A stretch of 64,000 nt of DNA from Norana najaformis (Eukaryota > Annelida > Clitellata > Crassiclitellata > Hormogastridae): positions 15,598,308 to 15,662,307 of the forward strand of contig OZ029914.1 in assembly GCA_964023275.1 (NCBI GenBank), given 5' to 3'. The notes beneath the pieces are model-generated. The model saw nothing but the letters and a program-made list of their open reading frames with translations, was not told the DNA's origin and did no database searches. How positions within the stretch are numbered: the stretch's first letter is position 1; each line of letters starts with the position of its first letter. The position numbers and the translations under genes are program-made. Below are positions 12,200 to 23,643 of the stretch, one piece after another.

Positions 12200-13330
12200 G
12201 GCCCAAGTTGTCGGGAGGATTAAGGAGGTTCAATCCTCCTAAATCTTCTTCTAACTCCCTCAACTAAATCACTGAAAAGATGTTGGAAGTCAAAAAACCT
12301 GACCCCCAGGCAAAAATTAATACCTACAATTGAAAACCTTCTTTCACAGCATGGCACATATGCTGGAATTTGCTGTAATAAACTCAGTTGACACTATAAA
12401 TATTGTCATACATTTTAGAATGTTTGTTGATCAGTTGTATAAAGTATATAGTATGTCGCCTAAAAATCAGAGAGAGCTGGAATGTGTGGGTGACATGTTA
12501 TCTATTGAGCTGATAAAGGTGCAACGAGTTTTTGATGTACATGGTTTTTTCATAATTTTTTTCTGTTTATTTAAAGCTGTTCTCCACGTACATCCATTTT
12601 ATGCAATGTACTGACTGTGATAGGTGATCAAATGAGAAAAGTAAAGTACTACGATCTTGCAAAGAAACTTCAATCATGGTTTCTCTTGAGTTAGTCATGC
12701 ATGCTTAATGATGCTTTGCGATGCCTTAGACAGATTCGCAGAGCAATGCTACAACTGTTGTTAATTCTTTAAGCCACACTGATGACATAAAGTTCAAGTT
12801 GCTTGCATTAAAGCAGGTGAATACCAGATCACAAGAGAACTGATTTTCTAGAGTCTAGTAATTCCTAAAACAAAAGAGCAAGGCCAAAGGACCCTCTGCA
12901 AAGGGCACTGTTTGGAGAACGACACGTTGCATTATTGTGCAAAGAGTTTGGAATGAGTATTTCTAAGGTATCTGATACTTTGCTTGAATATTCTATATTT
13001 AAAGAGTGATGGTGTAATGCTTGGCCAAAAATTACAGACATTAATTTGTTGGAAGTTTTACCTGTTTCATCTGCCGGGTGTGAAAGAGGATTCAGTCAAT
13101 GAATCTTTATCAACTAGTGGAAGAAACAGGCTTCTGGTGAGTTCAGTGAATGGTCTGGTGATGATTAGCATCAGTGGACCGCCTGTTACAGCATGGAATG
13201 CAGACAAATATTTTATATCTTGGCTTACAGCTGGCAGACATGTTGCTTTGAACAAAGCCACTGGAATAGTAAAGAAAAAAGAAGTTACAAAACAGAGTTC
13301 AAACTAAAGTAAACTAAAGTGTAAAAGTTC
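12200..13330 (+). pseudogene. hAT-family transposase relic
   Basis: Two separated segments fit a hAT-type transposase of the KIAA1586/ZBED-like kind. At 12330-12614 there is HSMAHMLEFAV followed by SPKNQRELE and IELIKVQRVFDVHG, the central DDE-fold stretch. At 13050-13307 there is the C-terminal dimerisation part with RNRLLVSSVNGLVMISISG and AWNADKYFISWL. The stretch between them is too decayed to translate. Copy B of the duplication lacks it, so it entered copy A later or was lost from B. Confidence 0.65.
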
Positions 13331-13604
13331 TTTAAATTATGTTTTCTGTTATTTTTGCATGCTCCTATTTAAGACATGATATGTACTAATTTTGATTTTT
13401 GTTTGTTGTGTAAATACATTTAAAAAGGAAATTCTCACATTTCGGATGAGATCTTTTGTGTGCAACATATTAACACCATTAGATTTTGCCCTCCGTTCGT
13501 GTGCTTTGGTAATCTGTAAAATTTTTGACCCCCAGCTCTTTTCTGACAGCTAAAACACTGACTATGCCTATACATGTACACATGCACAGAGACTTGCGTG
13601 TATA

Positions 13605-14961
13605 CACTGAGTGGAAAAAGCAATCCCTACAACTGTTATTTAATTAACTACGAAATATTCATAAATGTAAGGAAATTCAAATGGATTTTAATCTTGACTG
13701 TAACGGCTAACGAGTTTTAAAATCTTGGACGTTCCCCCATCAAATATGGCATCGTTGTGATGGCATTTGTGAACAGACTATTTGTGAACAGATTATCTAC
13801 GGCAAAATGGCGTCTAGCGAAGAGGACACAACAAGAATAAAATTTTTAAATCAAAATAAAAATTTTGCTACCAAACATTTTTAAAGAGAATTTCCTGAAA
13901 AGGGATGGAAACTCGGTTGACTTAAGACCCTTCCGAGAAAGACTAATAGAACCAGATCTTGAGGTCGTCAGTAATGTAGCGGCACAACACGAACTGCGAG
14001 AAGTAACTACGACATCGAAAAGTTTCAAGATCTTGTTTCAAGACGATCAAGTTTCAATACGACAAATCGCAAACTCATCTCACAGCGAGATATTGCGCAA
14101 AAATTGGGCATTGCTCAGCGTTTAGTAAATGAAATTGTCAAAAAAGACCTTGGATTAAAATGTTTCAAAAGGTTTAAAGCGATTGAACTTACTGAGGCCA
14201 GCAGGCAAGACTTTTGTTAACACGTTATCCTGCTCATATGGACCTTTCTTGGATTCACTTATGAAAACTGCACTAACTGCAGCATCGAATAGCCAAAAAT
14301 GATCCATTGTATGCTTCCATCGGAACCCGGAAGAAGAACATCCCTGAGAATCGATTTGACATTCATTCAGTTGGTAACCCAATGGTTTCGGTCGGTGTGT
14401 GCACTTTACACAACAAGAATTTCTTCGTGGAACCTGGCGTTAAAATTAATGATGTGTACTACTCGAATGTCCTTTTAACGGAGAAACTCTTACCAGACAT
14501 ATGAGAAATTTCAGAGTTTTACGTATTTCGGGAGGATAGTGCTTCAGCGCACTGAGCTCGTGAAACCGTCGAACTGCTGACGAATGAAACTCCAGATTTC
14601 CTGCACTTTGGCCTCCAAACAGTCCATACCTAAATTCTATAGACTAAAACCTGAAGAATAATGCTAAAAAGTCTGCAGAACAAAAATTCGGAATGTCGAT
14701 GAAGTACGTCAACGTATCAGGCGGGCGTGGCATAAGTTGGATCAATGCATAATCGACGCCGCAATAAATCAGTGACCGGCGTGCCTTACTGCCTGCGTCG
14801 ACTGCGATAAGTACATTTTGAGCACAAATTATAGCTTAATGCGTCAAACATAATGACTAAATTGGTTGTTTTTAAAATCTGAATAAACATTTTATTGTTA
14901 TTAATTTTCAATGTAAGTTATTATGAAATTTTCTAGGGGTCGCTTTTGTCCACTCGCAGTG
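13605..14961 (+). mobile_element. Mariner-like element, copy A (full-length, dead)
   Basis: Terminal inverted repeats CACTGAGTGGAAAAAGC and its reverse counterpart GCTTTTGTCCACTCGCAGTG bound 1357 bp, with TA on both sides. Inside are scattered transposase pieces: the helix-turn-helix region (ISQRDIAQKLGIAQRLVNEI in one frame), a GNPMVSVGVCTLHNKNFFVEPG stretch and a VDEVRQRIRRAWHKLDQ tail. Many stops and frameshifts remove all activity. Confidence 0.85.
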
Positions 14962-15177
14962 TACACCTTCCACTTCAAACAGGATTGTGTGTCCGACCAT
15001 GCAAGATTATAAGTGCGTTGCGAGTTTGGGCAAATTCGGGCAAAAACTACCTTATGCATGTGTATACGTATGTGTACATATGTATGTAGGCCTATGAATG
15101 TATACATGTACAGTGTTTATGTATTTACCTATTTAATTTAATAAACTTTCAAAGATGTTAAGTGGTGTTAAAGTTCA

Positions 15178-15414
15178 TTAAGAGCAAAAAGTTAATCTGT
15201 TAGCAAATAATGCAATGATTACTGGAAAAGTCACCACTGGCTGGGTCTCACGCACATGTAGATCCCAAACAACGCAGTCCAATTCAGAGTTCATAGTTGA
15301 TGTCTTCTTAGGAGATCCTGGTACGTGTTGCACCGAGCATATCGTATGTAAGTGTATGTTACGACAGTACATCTGTACTTGAATTACTTCAATGGTTAAA
15401 AATCTCCAGTACAA
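15178..15414 (-). other. Short frame kept open in both duplicates, copy A
   Basis: A 78-codon minus-strand frame (MYWRFLTIEVIQVQMYCR...) is also open in copy B at 57561-57806 with only a few changes. I recognise no domain. At this length openness in both copies can be chance, so coding status is unproven. Confidence 0.25.
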
Positions 15415-15959
15415 TCAACTGCAGATTAGAACAGGGTGATAAAGTTATCTCTCGCTATAACAGAACAACAGGCTTCTTCGCAGAAACGCAGGTGTGTAAC
15501 CACTGCGGAGATACAGGTATAAAACCAATGCAGCCATGGACAACAGATATGTCCCTTATCTTTTCGACCGTTACCTGAAGTATAACCATTATACTCCTGC
15601 GTCCTTTCACTTTTGAAACCACAGGACACCTATAGATTGTTTGCCGAATATCCGGAAGAATCTAGTGTGCTTCTCTCTGCAGACGTTGAAGAACACAATT
15701 GTTGCACCTGAACTGTATGCTTGGAGCTCCTCCAAATTCTACATGGTGTTGGCCGGTCAGAAAATTAGAGACGTAAGTACGCCAGCATTTAGATAACTTT
15801 TGGTTTGGTCGTCGAATCAGAGCAATAGCCACATTTATTTCAACGATCTATGGAGCAATTGCGAAACAGTTTGTTTTTAAAAAGTTTTTGGTTTCTACGT
15901 ATTTGATCCGACCTGGAGATCATTTATCTAGACCAATTATTTACGTACAATTGCTGAAC

Positions 15960-16335
15960 GCCAATTGAAGTAGGTAGGTAGTCTATGTTCCTTTGTTACT
16001 TTAGAGTTTAAGACAGGTTGAAAACGATTTGTAGAATGTTTTGCATTACACGGAGGTGAAAATATTGGTCAATTAGAACTAATTCTAAGTTTTTTAACAA
16101 GGCTTAAAATTAATGGAGAAGGAGCTTGCAATATGATCAAATTTTGCATCTCGAATATACATTATTTTAAGAAATTTACATTTGATTTGCTAAAAACTAT
16201 CTCAGGATTACCATATATGAGAGATAATAGTGCTGAAAAACAAATTGTTAACAAGTTAAATTTAGAGCAAAATGCAAAATTATTTAAAATCAATGTAAAA
16301 ATTCAAGCGCTAAAAGATTTTGATGCATTATAGCT
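15960..16335 (+). other. Short frame shared by both duplicates, copy A
   Basis: Reading RLKTICRMF, ALHG.ENIGQLELILSFL and HYFKKFTFDLLKTIS, this stretch is retained in both duplicates (copy B at 58360-58610). Here a one-base shift separates the first and second parts, whereas in copy B the frame is continuous. I do not recognise the family. It may be the eroded exon of a real gene or an old transposon protein. Confidence 0.3.
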
Positions 16336-18700
16336 CATGCACTGCGAAACAGTGAGTTCTAAAACGCCATATTTTAATTTAAGAGCTTGTGAAATTCTGT
16401 CATCTTATGCCAAAAAACTATTATATCACTGGTAAAAGATTAAAAAATCAAACCGGCTTGACCAATTTTGACGTAATAGCTCAAAAGATAGGGGCAATCT
16501 GCGTCATAAGGGGATTATTTAGGCTGTTGACATATGAAAGATATAATTATTTTAAATAAAAAACAAAAATATTCGAAATAAAAATTTGTCGCCTGGACTT
16601 TATTATAACTCAGTTTAGGTCTCGCTATTCATTTTTGGCATTTTAGCCATTATAAAAAACACTTGAAGAGATTAGCTGAATGCAAGTAAAAAATTGACAG
16701 TGCGAGCAGTTTGATTACAAGAGTGGAGAACAACGACAAAGCATGGCATCTCATAGGTAATGGTATATTTATATGGAGCTCTCTGAATAAAAATTCGGAT
16801 TGACTTTAAATTTAATGGTGTTGATTTTTTTGGTGAGATCTTCAAAAAAGCCACTTTGGTAGGTGTGGAGTACTGAGGACCACAGTTTGCTAAATCCAAA
16901 TTGAAAGACAGAGTCATTTATCCGATCGCTTTTAAAGTCTCTACAGACGAAGGTCTTGTAAACGTAATCATACGCGTACAATTTTAAAAACCCAGTTCAT
17001 GGGTTTTGAATTAACAAAACATCAAAAAACACATTTCTTATGGTTAAGCCATTGGCTATTATCAATACAGCTGTATTACAGATCAGCTTATGATCGCGAT
17101 CCCATAGATTGATTTGGGTCGTCATGAGCTTTAACTTAATTGAGTAACGAGCCTCGTTTATAAGCCTGGTATGCAGTGCTTATTCAGTGATCTGTGGCTC
17201 TAAGCTAACCTATACTAAGAACTTCTATTGCGCCATTATAATTATACACTAGTTATCAATCGATGAAAATTCAGAAGAGATTTGCAAATCCTGTCAGTTC
17301 TAAGGGTCAGTCCAGTTAGACAACAAAGGCAGCGTAAGGAGGATAAGCATCCTGAAACAGACATGTCTTGAGTCCGGAACAGAAAGTTAAGGACCTAGCA
17401 GCGCTAACTTATTGTGAAAATGTTTTCTAGAACTGTGACCGAGCAACAAAAATGCCCTGCTGCTAAGAGCAGCATGAGTCCGAGGCACCGCAAGAGACGA
17501 AGACAATAAGACTTATTGGCGTAACGATAGGTCGATGGGTAACCATATTTCGAAGGTCGTGCGGAAGAGGTGACTTGCAGATGGCAAATGCACGATTAAA
17601 GAAACAAACAGCGTTGCCAAATGCCTCACCCAAATACTCAGATTACGAGCACATAAATACCCGTAAAATCACGTAGAAACGTATAATTATTTGACCATCG
17701 TGTATGTGTATAATGTCGATGACCTTTCCGAAGTTGTGTAACGTAGACTCGAAACAGTAGACTCGCCCGATTGTGGCGTACCGTTAACTAGAGAAAAGAT
17801 AGTCTTTCGATTTATTATAGTAGATTTAAAGCAGAACAGTTAAATCGCCAAAGTATAGGCTTTACATACTCAAATCTATAAATCGCTATCTACAGCAGTA
17901 ATCAGCGACATTTGTAACTCAACCAATTAAATGCGTACACAACGAACTTTCTCCACAAGTTCTTTTCGCGCTTTCTCCTCTCAGTGTATCTGCTACTGCT
18001 TTATATACTTCTTTCCTGCCGTCTCAAGTCCAGACATGCAGATAAATTACTGCTGACGTCAGTCGGTGTGCTTGAACGGCCACCAACCAGAAGCGCATAT
18101 ATAAAACGTGCCCGGGTATGAATCCCTGTTGAAGCCAAGTTGGCTCAGCGCCAGAAAATCACAAACAAGTCAACAACCTGATGACTCACTGACTTAACTT
18201 CGCCTAAATTTTCTTAAAAGCGCGTTTAAGCTTGCTAAATAGGAGAAAAGTTACGTTCATATTACCTTCATATCCTTCTGAAGTTTACACATCAGCTTCA
18301 GATGATGTGCAAACGGAACATGTTGTAATGTTAGGCAATCAAACTGCAACAGGAAATCTTCATAAGAAAAAAATCTTAACTAACAAACAATTACTAACAA
18401 GCATATTAAGCAATCTGCCAAAACAATTCAGTTTGGTCCACGATATCTCACTGCGAGATGAAAGGCCTGTCAAGCAAAAGTATCATCTGACACGCTTTTC
18501 GTCTCGCCTGTCAACAGAGACACAGTATAGTAGGATACAGTAATATCGTCGTGAGCCCTATGAATTTTACTAGTACGTAAGATACCATAACATAAATGAA
18601 GATTTCTAAATCGCAAGTTCGAGAACAAACTCACCAATAGCGCTCCCGACCAGTCAGAAAAGACCCGCGCTTAAACAGGACAGATTTCAAGCGCTTGCGG
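16336..18700. other. Non-coding part of copy A
   Basis: Conserved with 58700-60750 of copy B but with no recognised protein. Small open stretches (16672-16981 minus, 18232-18543 plus) are broken in the partner. Copy A has about 220 bp (18027-18245) absent from B. Confidence 0.4.
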
Positions 18701-19920
18701 AACAGAAAAGGTGACAGGCTGATTAGGTGATTTCTAGTCTTGTAAGGAAGGTTGTTTCAGGACGCAGGATCAACGAAAGCAAAGCTTTTATGCTGGGTAG
18801 TAGAGGTCCGAGCCCGAGGGACAACAAGGGCACCATGAGCAGCCGAACGGAGGGAGCTACGAACAGGAATGGATGAGGCAAGGTACAAAAAGACCTGAGA
18901 AAGGACGGGATAATTTCCACCACACAGTTTCGCTTAAAGATTAAGACCTTAAATTTGATGCTTTGAGGTATCGGCAACCTATATGCAGTGTCCCGCATAT
19001 AGGCGGAAATGTGGCCAAACTTCGGGATGCCACCGATCACACGGGCAGAAGCACAAAGAATAGATTACAATTTCGAGGTAGGAAAGAGGCTCTGCCCGGA
19101 ATAGGTAGCATTTCCAAAATCAATTCTGGAGGAAATAAAGGTGTGAATCAGCGCCGAAGCAGCTTGCATGATAAGTGAACATCGCAGAGTACGGATTTGA
19201 CTGAGATGGTAGTAACAAGTTCGACAGAAAGTTTACATGATTATGAAGCGTGAGCTCTTGGTCAAGAATAATGTCCAGGTCTCGCACAAAGGTAGAGAAT
19301 GTGATGTCGGGAAAAGATCGACGAAGGGTATGAAAATCTATCTTGGAGATTTGAACACGACCACCAAGCCAGATAAATTGTCTTTTTAGAATTCAACCGA
19401 AGACGGCTTGAGGACATCCTCTGAGGCTTACATGATCTGATCAACTAAGGCAGCAGTTGCAGTAGCATATTGATGAGAGATGACCCCTTCTGTGGAAAGG
19501 ACAGCATCCTGGTCACCCGTATACAGAATATAAAAAAGCGGGGATAAGACGGAACCCTGCAGGAGTCCAATGAGTACAGTGGACCAGGGAGAAAGCGTTG
19601 GTTCAAATACGACAGCATGTGGGCAGTCAAAAGAAAAGAGCTGATCCAGCTAAGTGAAAGTCCCGAGATGCCAAAGGAGGTTTCCAGACGCCGTAGAAGA
19701 ATAGAGTGATTTACAGTATCAAAAGCTGCACTGAAATCAAAAAGACCAAGTAATGTAACATGACTACGATCAAAGGCTCCAAACACATTAGTGAGTAGGC
19801 GCGCATTAAGTGTCTCCGTGGAATGAAATCGACGGAAACCTAACTGATGAGGGGATAATAGAGAGTTAGATTCAAGGTACGACGTAATTTTTAGAACAGA
19901 CTACTCTATCGTCCATTTTT
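18700..19920 (-). mobile_element. CR1/Jockey-like LINE reverse-transcriptase relic, copy A
   Basis: On the minus strand, 19786-19445 has GLFDFSAAFDTVNHSILLRR, the FxAAFDTVxH block holding the first catalytic Asp of non-LTR reverse transcriptases, followed by GISGLSLSWISSFL. Upstream is a HQLGFR-like block near 19840. Downstream the frame breaks repeatedly; the YADD region is not intact. A tail-like frame continues at 18723-19040. Copy B retains 60755-61520. Confidence 0.75.
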
Positions 19921-20007
19921 GATAGGTAAGCGTCTCAAATCATCTCAGGTTCAAATCGTTCGGTAAGTAGCCATGATAGCAGGGTATAGGCCAAGTACTT
20001 TGTACTG

Positions 20008-20473
20008 AAAGAAGAGTTTTGCTGTGAGTCCTGCGATGCGATGGATCGCTGGCGAACACAAGTCTCCTTTCAGGATATGGTGGCGAGCGGTGCTATTGAT
20101 GTGGCTTTATCTTCGGGGGACTTTAGGCCTTTAACAGCACGCGGGTTCGTGAATGGATCAGTCCGACCGTATAGAGACGTAACGACGATTACTTCTTTCA
20201 CACGTATGTTACAACTATGTACACCGTTATATACAGCAAATTCAGCAAAATCAGAGTCTTTCATTCGCATCGGCCTATTAATCTAGCGTGGCTGCTGAAG
20301 AGATGCAATATTATTTTATTTCTGCTCTCCAGGTCTAACGCCTCTTTGACCGTTACTTAGCGAATGCCTTCTTCGCTTCGCACCCTTCCTTAACTTTCCC
20401 CTTCGTCTGTCAATCATCCAACTTCTCCCTTTCGCCATCCGATCAGCGTCCCTCTGTTCCGCCTGTCTCTCTC

Positions 20474-20534
<61 letters not shown>

Positions 20535-20712
20535 TACTTCTACCTGTCAATCACGGGCGTCCTATCCGCCTCTCGTTAATGACATCCTCGCCTAACTGTT
20601 CTCCAGTGTTCCATGCAAATTAATTACACAAACACATTAGCTAAGTTATCCGACATAATACTATCTACAATATGCAAAAACCTAAAAGCCTCATTGTTTT
20701 CCAAATTTTCAC
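20008..20712. other. Segment present in copy A and absent from copy B
   Basis: At the end of the window copy B joins a tract equivalent to 19975-20007 directly to one equivalent to 20713 onward. This 0.7-kb interval, which includes the CT array, is therefore an insertion in A or a deletion in B. No gene is recognised in it. Confidence 0.55.
20464..20531. repeat. (CT)n microsatellite
   Basis: Nearly perfect dinucleotide run of CT. Confidence 0.95.
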
Positions 20713-20750
20713 TACATACTTGTTCTTACATTGACTGACAACCCGAAAGC

Positions 20751-23045
20751 CGGGCAATCTGTCCATCCTCAACTCTTTTACGCATACGTGTAAAGAACTT
20801 ATTAAGCATCAATACTTTCCAACCCTTTACTTCGTTTCAAATTTTTACAGCAGGGTTTGACAAGTTTTGACGCTTAGTATTCACTGTCATTTGCTTTGCA
20901 CTTGTCTTGCCGTTAACACTCATTCTTAAACTACAAAGCTTTATTTATTAGTACCTGCTGTTTTCCACAATGTAGCCACATAACTGTTTGTTCTATGGTA
21001 ACAGCGGTTTCTATAGCGTGGCTAATTCAACATTGTCTGGCATTCACCACATACCGGTTTCAGCTGCGACATAATCTATGCTTTTATAGTAAATGGTTAC
21101 TTCCTTCCTTCCGACAGTGGGCTCATTTCCCGTTGGTGTTGATCGCACGCCTCCATTTGTTTGACCATCCGCGTGTTATCCATCCTAAGTGACATATTGC
21201 GCATGTCTGCGGCCATGTGCCCGCATGTGTGCCGACTCTGCCATTTGAGGTAACGTGGAATTTGCTCGATAGTTTTCATATATTCGGACTACTATCGGTT
21301 GACGTTTTCGATTTATCTTTTGATTCTGCATAAGGCATTATGTTTTCCGAAGTTATTCGGTGGCGTGACATGAAGCGTCGCCAAATTTGGACAAGTTCAA
21401 ATTTCAAGGGGTGAATGGGTCAACTTAGCCCGACAGTTGAGCTTCCAAACTACAGACCTACTCACGTCGTCAGTGACCGGGAATTCTTGGATTCAGTATC
21501 TTCGGAATGGCGTCGACTGTCAACCACCGAAAGGTAAGTTCTGCGACCGGCAGCGAAAACCTTTTTTGCTCGGGAGAATTAAGAACGTTCCGTCTTCTAC
21601 CATCTGCAAGGGACCGCTGAACGATGGTGTTATCGTGAACCGCAGACATCATTTCCTGTCGTCGTTCGTCATCTTCGACACAACTTGGTCCAGGAACTCT
21701 GAACATCGAGTCAACTGTTAATTCTGGATGGTACTTCGTCGGTTGAGCTTTTCTTGTGTGTGGGAGCTTGCCAGTGGTACCTCTTCTTGTTGTCTGAGCA
21801 TTGTTTGCTTAATGACGAACGTTTTGATCTTAATGACTTTACCATCATTTAAGCTAGCGTGAGCAGCACTTTTATGAAGTAATAAAAAGCGCTATATCAG
21901 CTGTCTGAAAACTAACTAACTTACTAACTAATTAATATTAATATGTCATCATCATCATCACCATCCCCATCATCGTTGTCTTTCCACTGTACACATAATC
22001 AATTCTCTTCACACCTCTACAACGCGCCGCCTTACCAATATGACCTTTCAGCAAAAACAGACATACGAGTTTATTACAGTTTAATGCCATACTGTCGCGT
22101 ATTTGTAGAACTTGAGTACGCAGCGCAATGCCATGCTCAAGTCTGCATTCGATATCTCGGATTTACCGAACCGCTTTACATTGAGGGTGAGGAGCGCCGA
22201 CAGTCGATACAGTCCGCCGCCAAGGGCATACAGTTACCTCGCCGACCAACAATCCCTCAAAGTTGGTATATGACGCAGCGTCCGGACGACTCATTAGCCA
22301 GCAGGTCTACGCTATACAGGCATTCGATTGGTCGCACAACCACTACATGATTGACAGGCAATGCCATTTCAAAGACTGTACAACCTTTTAGCAACTGACG
22401 GACGACGCAATTCCAGATTCTTCCCGGTATTTCCTTCACCAAAACCATATTTTCTTATTATAGACGGCATACATAGGTCTGAACTCGACACTGTCCGAGT
22501 CAGAATCTATCCACTATTTACAGGAGGATCAGTCCGAACTGACGACAAGGTTACTCTCTCTTGCGAGAAACACCGTCAAACACGCAAGAAATCTTTCAAA
22601 GAATAAAAAGACTTCTCCGAAATTTGGTCTTGGTCGTTGTAAAATTGTAGACCTATATATACAAGAACTATTGTGCAAATTCCGTGTGAGATCAACTACT
22701 TGCAAAAATGAACACGATAGTACTACCACACAATCAACTCCGGTCTTTGGATGGTATGATGTGTGCAATTGTCTCTTTGCCCGCTGGTTCGGCGACTGCC
22801 CGTACCGGATGTAAGGCGTTCACATCATATATTAAAACTCGTGATCTGCAACGAGTTTAGGACTGCCCTCCAAACATCATTCACCGCCATAATGAACATT
22901 CTTTAAGCGATTTTTATTCGTACAATATTTCCCCGTATGTCTTCCATCGTGGTCTTTTATGATAACCTGGACTTCACCAACTCATTTAAAATTCTATGTC
23001 GAATAGGCCCACGCAATGTCGCAACTGTTTCTGAGCATATCCCAA
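20751..23045. other. No gene supported
   Basis: Short frames on both strands overlap each other and show no recognised domain (for example 21943-22350 plus, 22529-22768 minus). A small ATC/CCATC-type microsatellite lies near 21945-21980. Confidence 0.4.
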
Positions 23046-23049
23046 ACTA

Positions 23050-23205
23050 CATCCATACTGCTACGCGGAAAGTATAGGTTCGAGCATCACCTTCGTTGGT
23101 TGTTGTGTAGGAACTTTGAATTAGTCATTTGCTCACAAGTGCTCAGCGCCATCGATTGATGATTAGTCATTAGAAAGTGGCGATCAATAATATTAAATGC
23201 AGAAA
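23050..23205 (+). mobile_element. SINE of the tRNA-Ala-like family, 5'-truncated
   Basis: Contains a B-box-like GGTTCGAGCAT preceded by GCTACGCGGA, then the family body. The CTCAGCGCCATCGATTGATG tract and GTCATTAGAAARTG are shared with the better copy at 38436-38615. The A-box end is missing. Confidence 0.7.
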
Positions 23206-23299
23206 TACTGGTCTCTGACCGATAATAAATCGTCATTTCTTTGATATAGTGACTACTCTTTTGGGTCTGAAAATGGCCTACAACGTGAAGACCCTCTTG

Positions 23300-23500
23300 T
23301 TATGCTCCTGTTCTTATTCTCCAGTCAGCCTTCTTGCCAGCCTTCCTTAACTTCTTTCTTTGGCTACCTAGACGAACTTCCTTTAGGCGGAACTCTGTCC
23401 ACAGTGCTCGCGTATGTCCAGACCATAACCAGACGGTGCCGAGAAACTGCCGCATATTCTACTGGAAGATTTGTTCAACAAGTCGCACCTGTTTAAGATA
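23300..23500 (+). mobile_element. Reverse-transcriptase scrap of the REL-LINE family
   Basis: A frame reading LLFLFSSQP then FFGYLDELPLGG resembles PLLFCLPIQPLL and LGYLDDLTLGG around the catalytic YLDD of the LINE at 28195-31300. Only about 60 codons can be matched. Confidence 0.45.
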
Positions 23501-23628
23501 TGTTAGAATGACAAGTGCCCAAAAAAATATATAACATATCCTAAAGAAAGTTTATTGCGCAGTGACCTTCCAGTGTATAGTAGTACTGTCCCTACTACAT
23601 TCCTAGTAACAGAGTGTTTTGCTCATTT

Positions 23629-23643
23629 GGGTTTATTTTGCAG
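23629..23643 (+). other. Predicted splice acceptor
   Basis: GGGTTTATTTTGCAG gives a pyrimidine-rich tract ending in AG, 39 bp before the ATG of the TRIM-like frame. It would start the exon at 23644. Confidence 0.5.

Larger units (their letters stand above)
8955..20750. repeat. Segmental duplication, copy A
   Basis: This block is collinear and in direct orientation with 51880-64000. Matching starts at TTTGACATT/TCATTGACATTT ... ACTATTTCAAACAAGAAATT and can be followed through LINE, microsatellite, mariner, two conserved short frames and a reverse-transcriptase piece. The offset between copies is about 42.9 kb at the start and 41.6 kb near the end. It differs from copy B by several indels of hundreds of bases. 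The partner of the last matched tract (20715-20755) lies at the very end of the window, so the duplication probably runs on beyond 64000. Confidence 0.85.

Noticed and set aside
15050-15100. Frequent GTAGGCCTATG-type palindromes (here and at many other sites) as regulatory sites
   Set aside because: The AGGCCTA word is scattered through intergenic and repeat DNA without fixed position relative to any gene.
21943-22350. 135-codon frame beginning with a serine run
   Set aside because: The serine run is a TCA microsatellite; the rest has no recognisable domain and overlaps an antisense frame.
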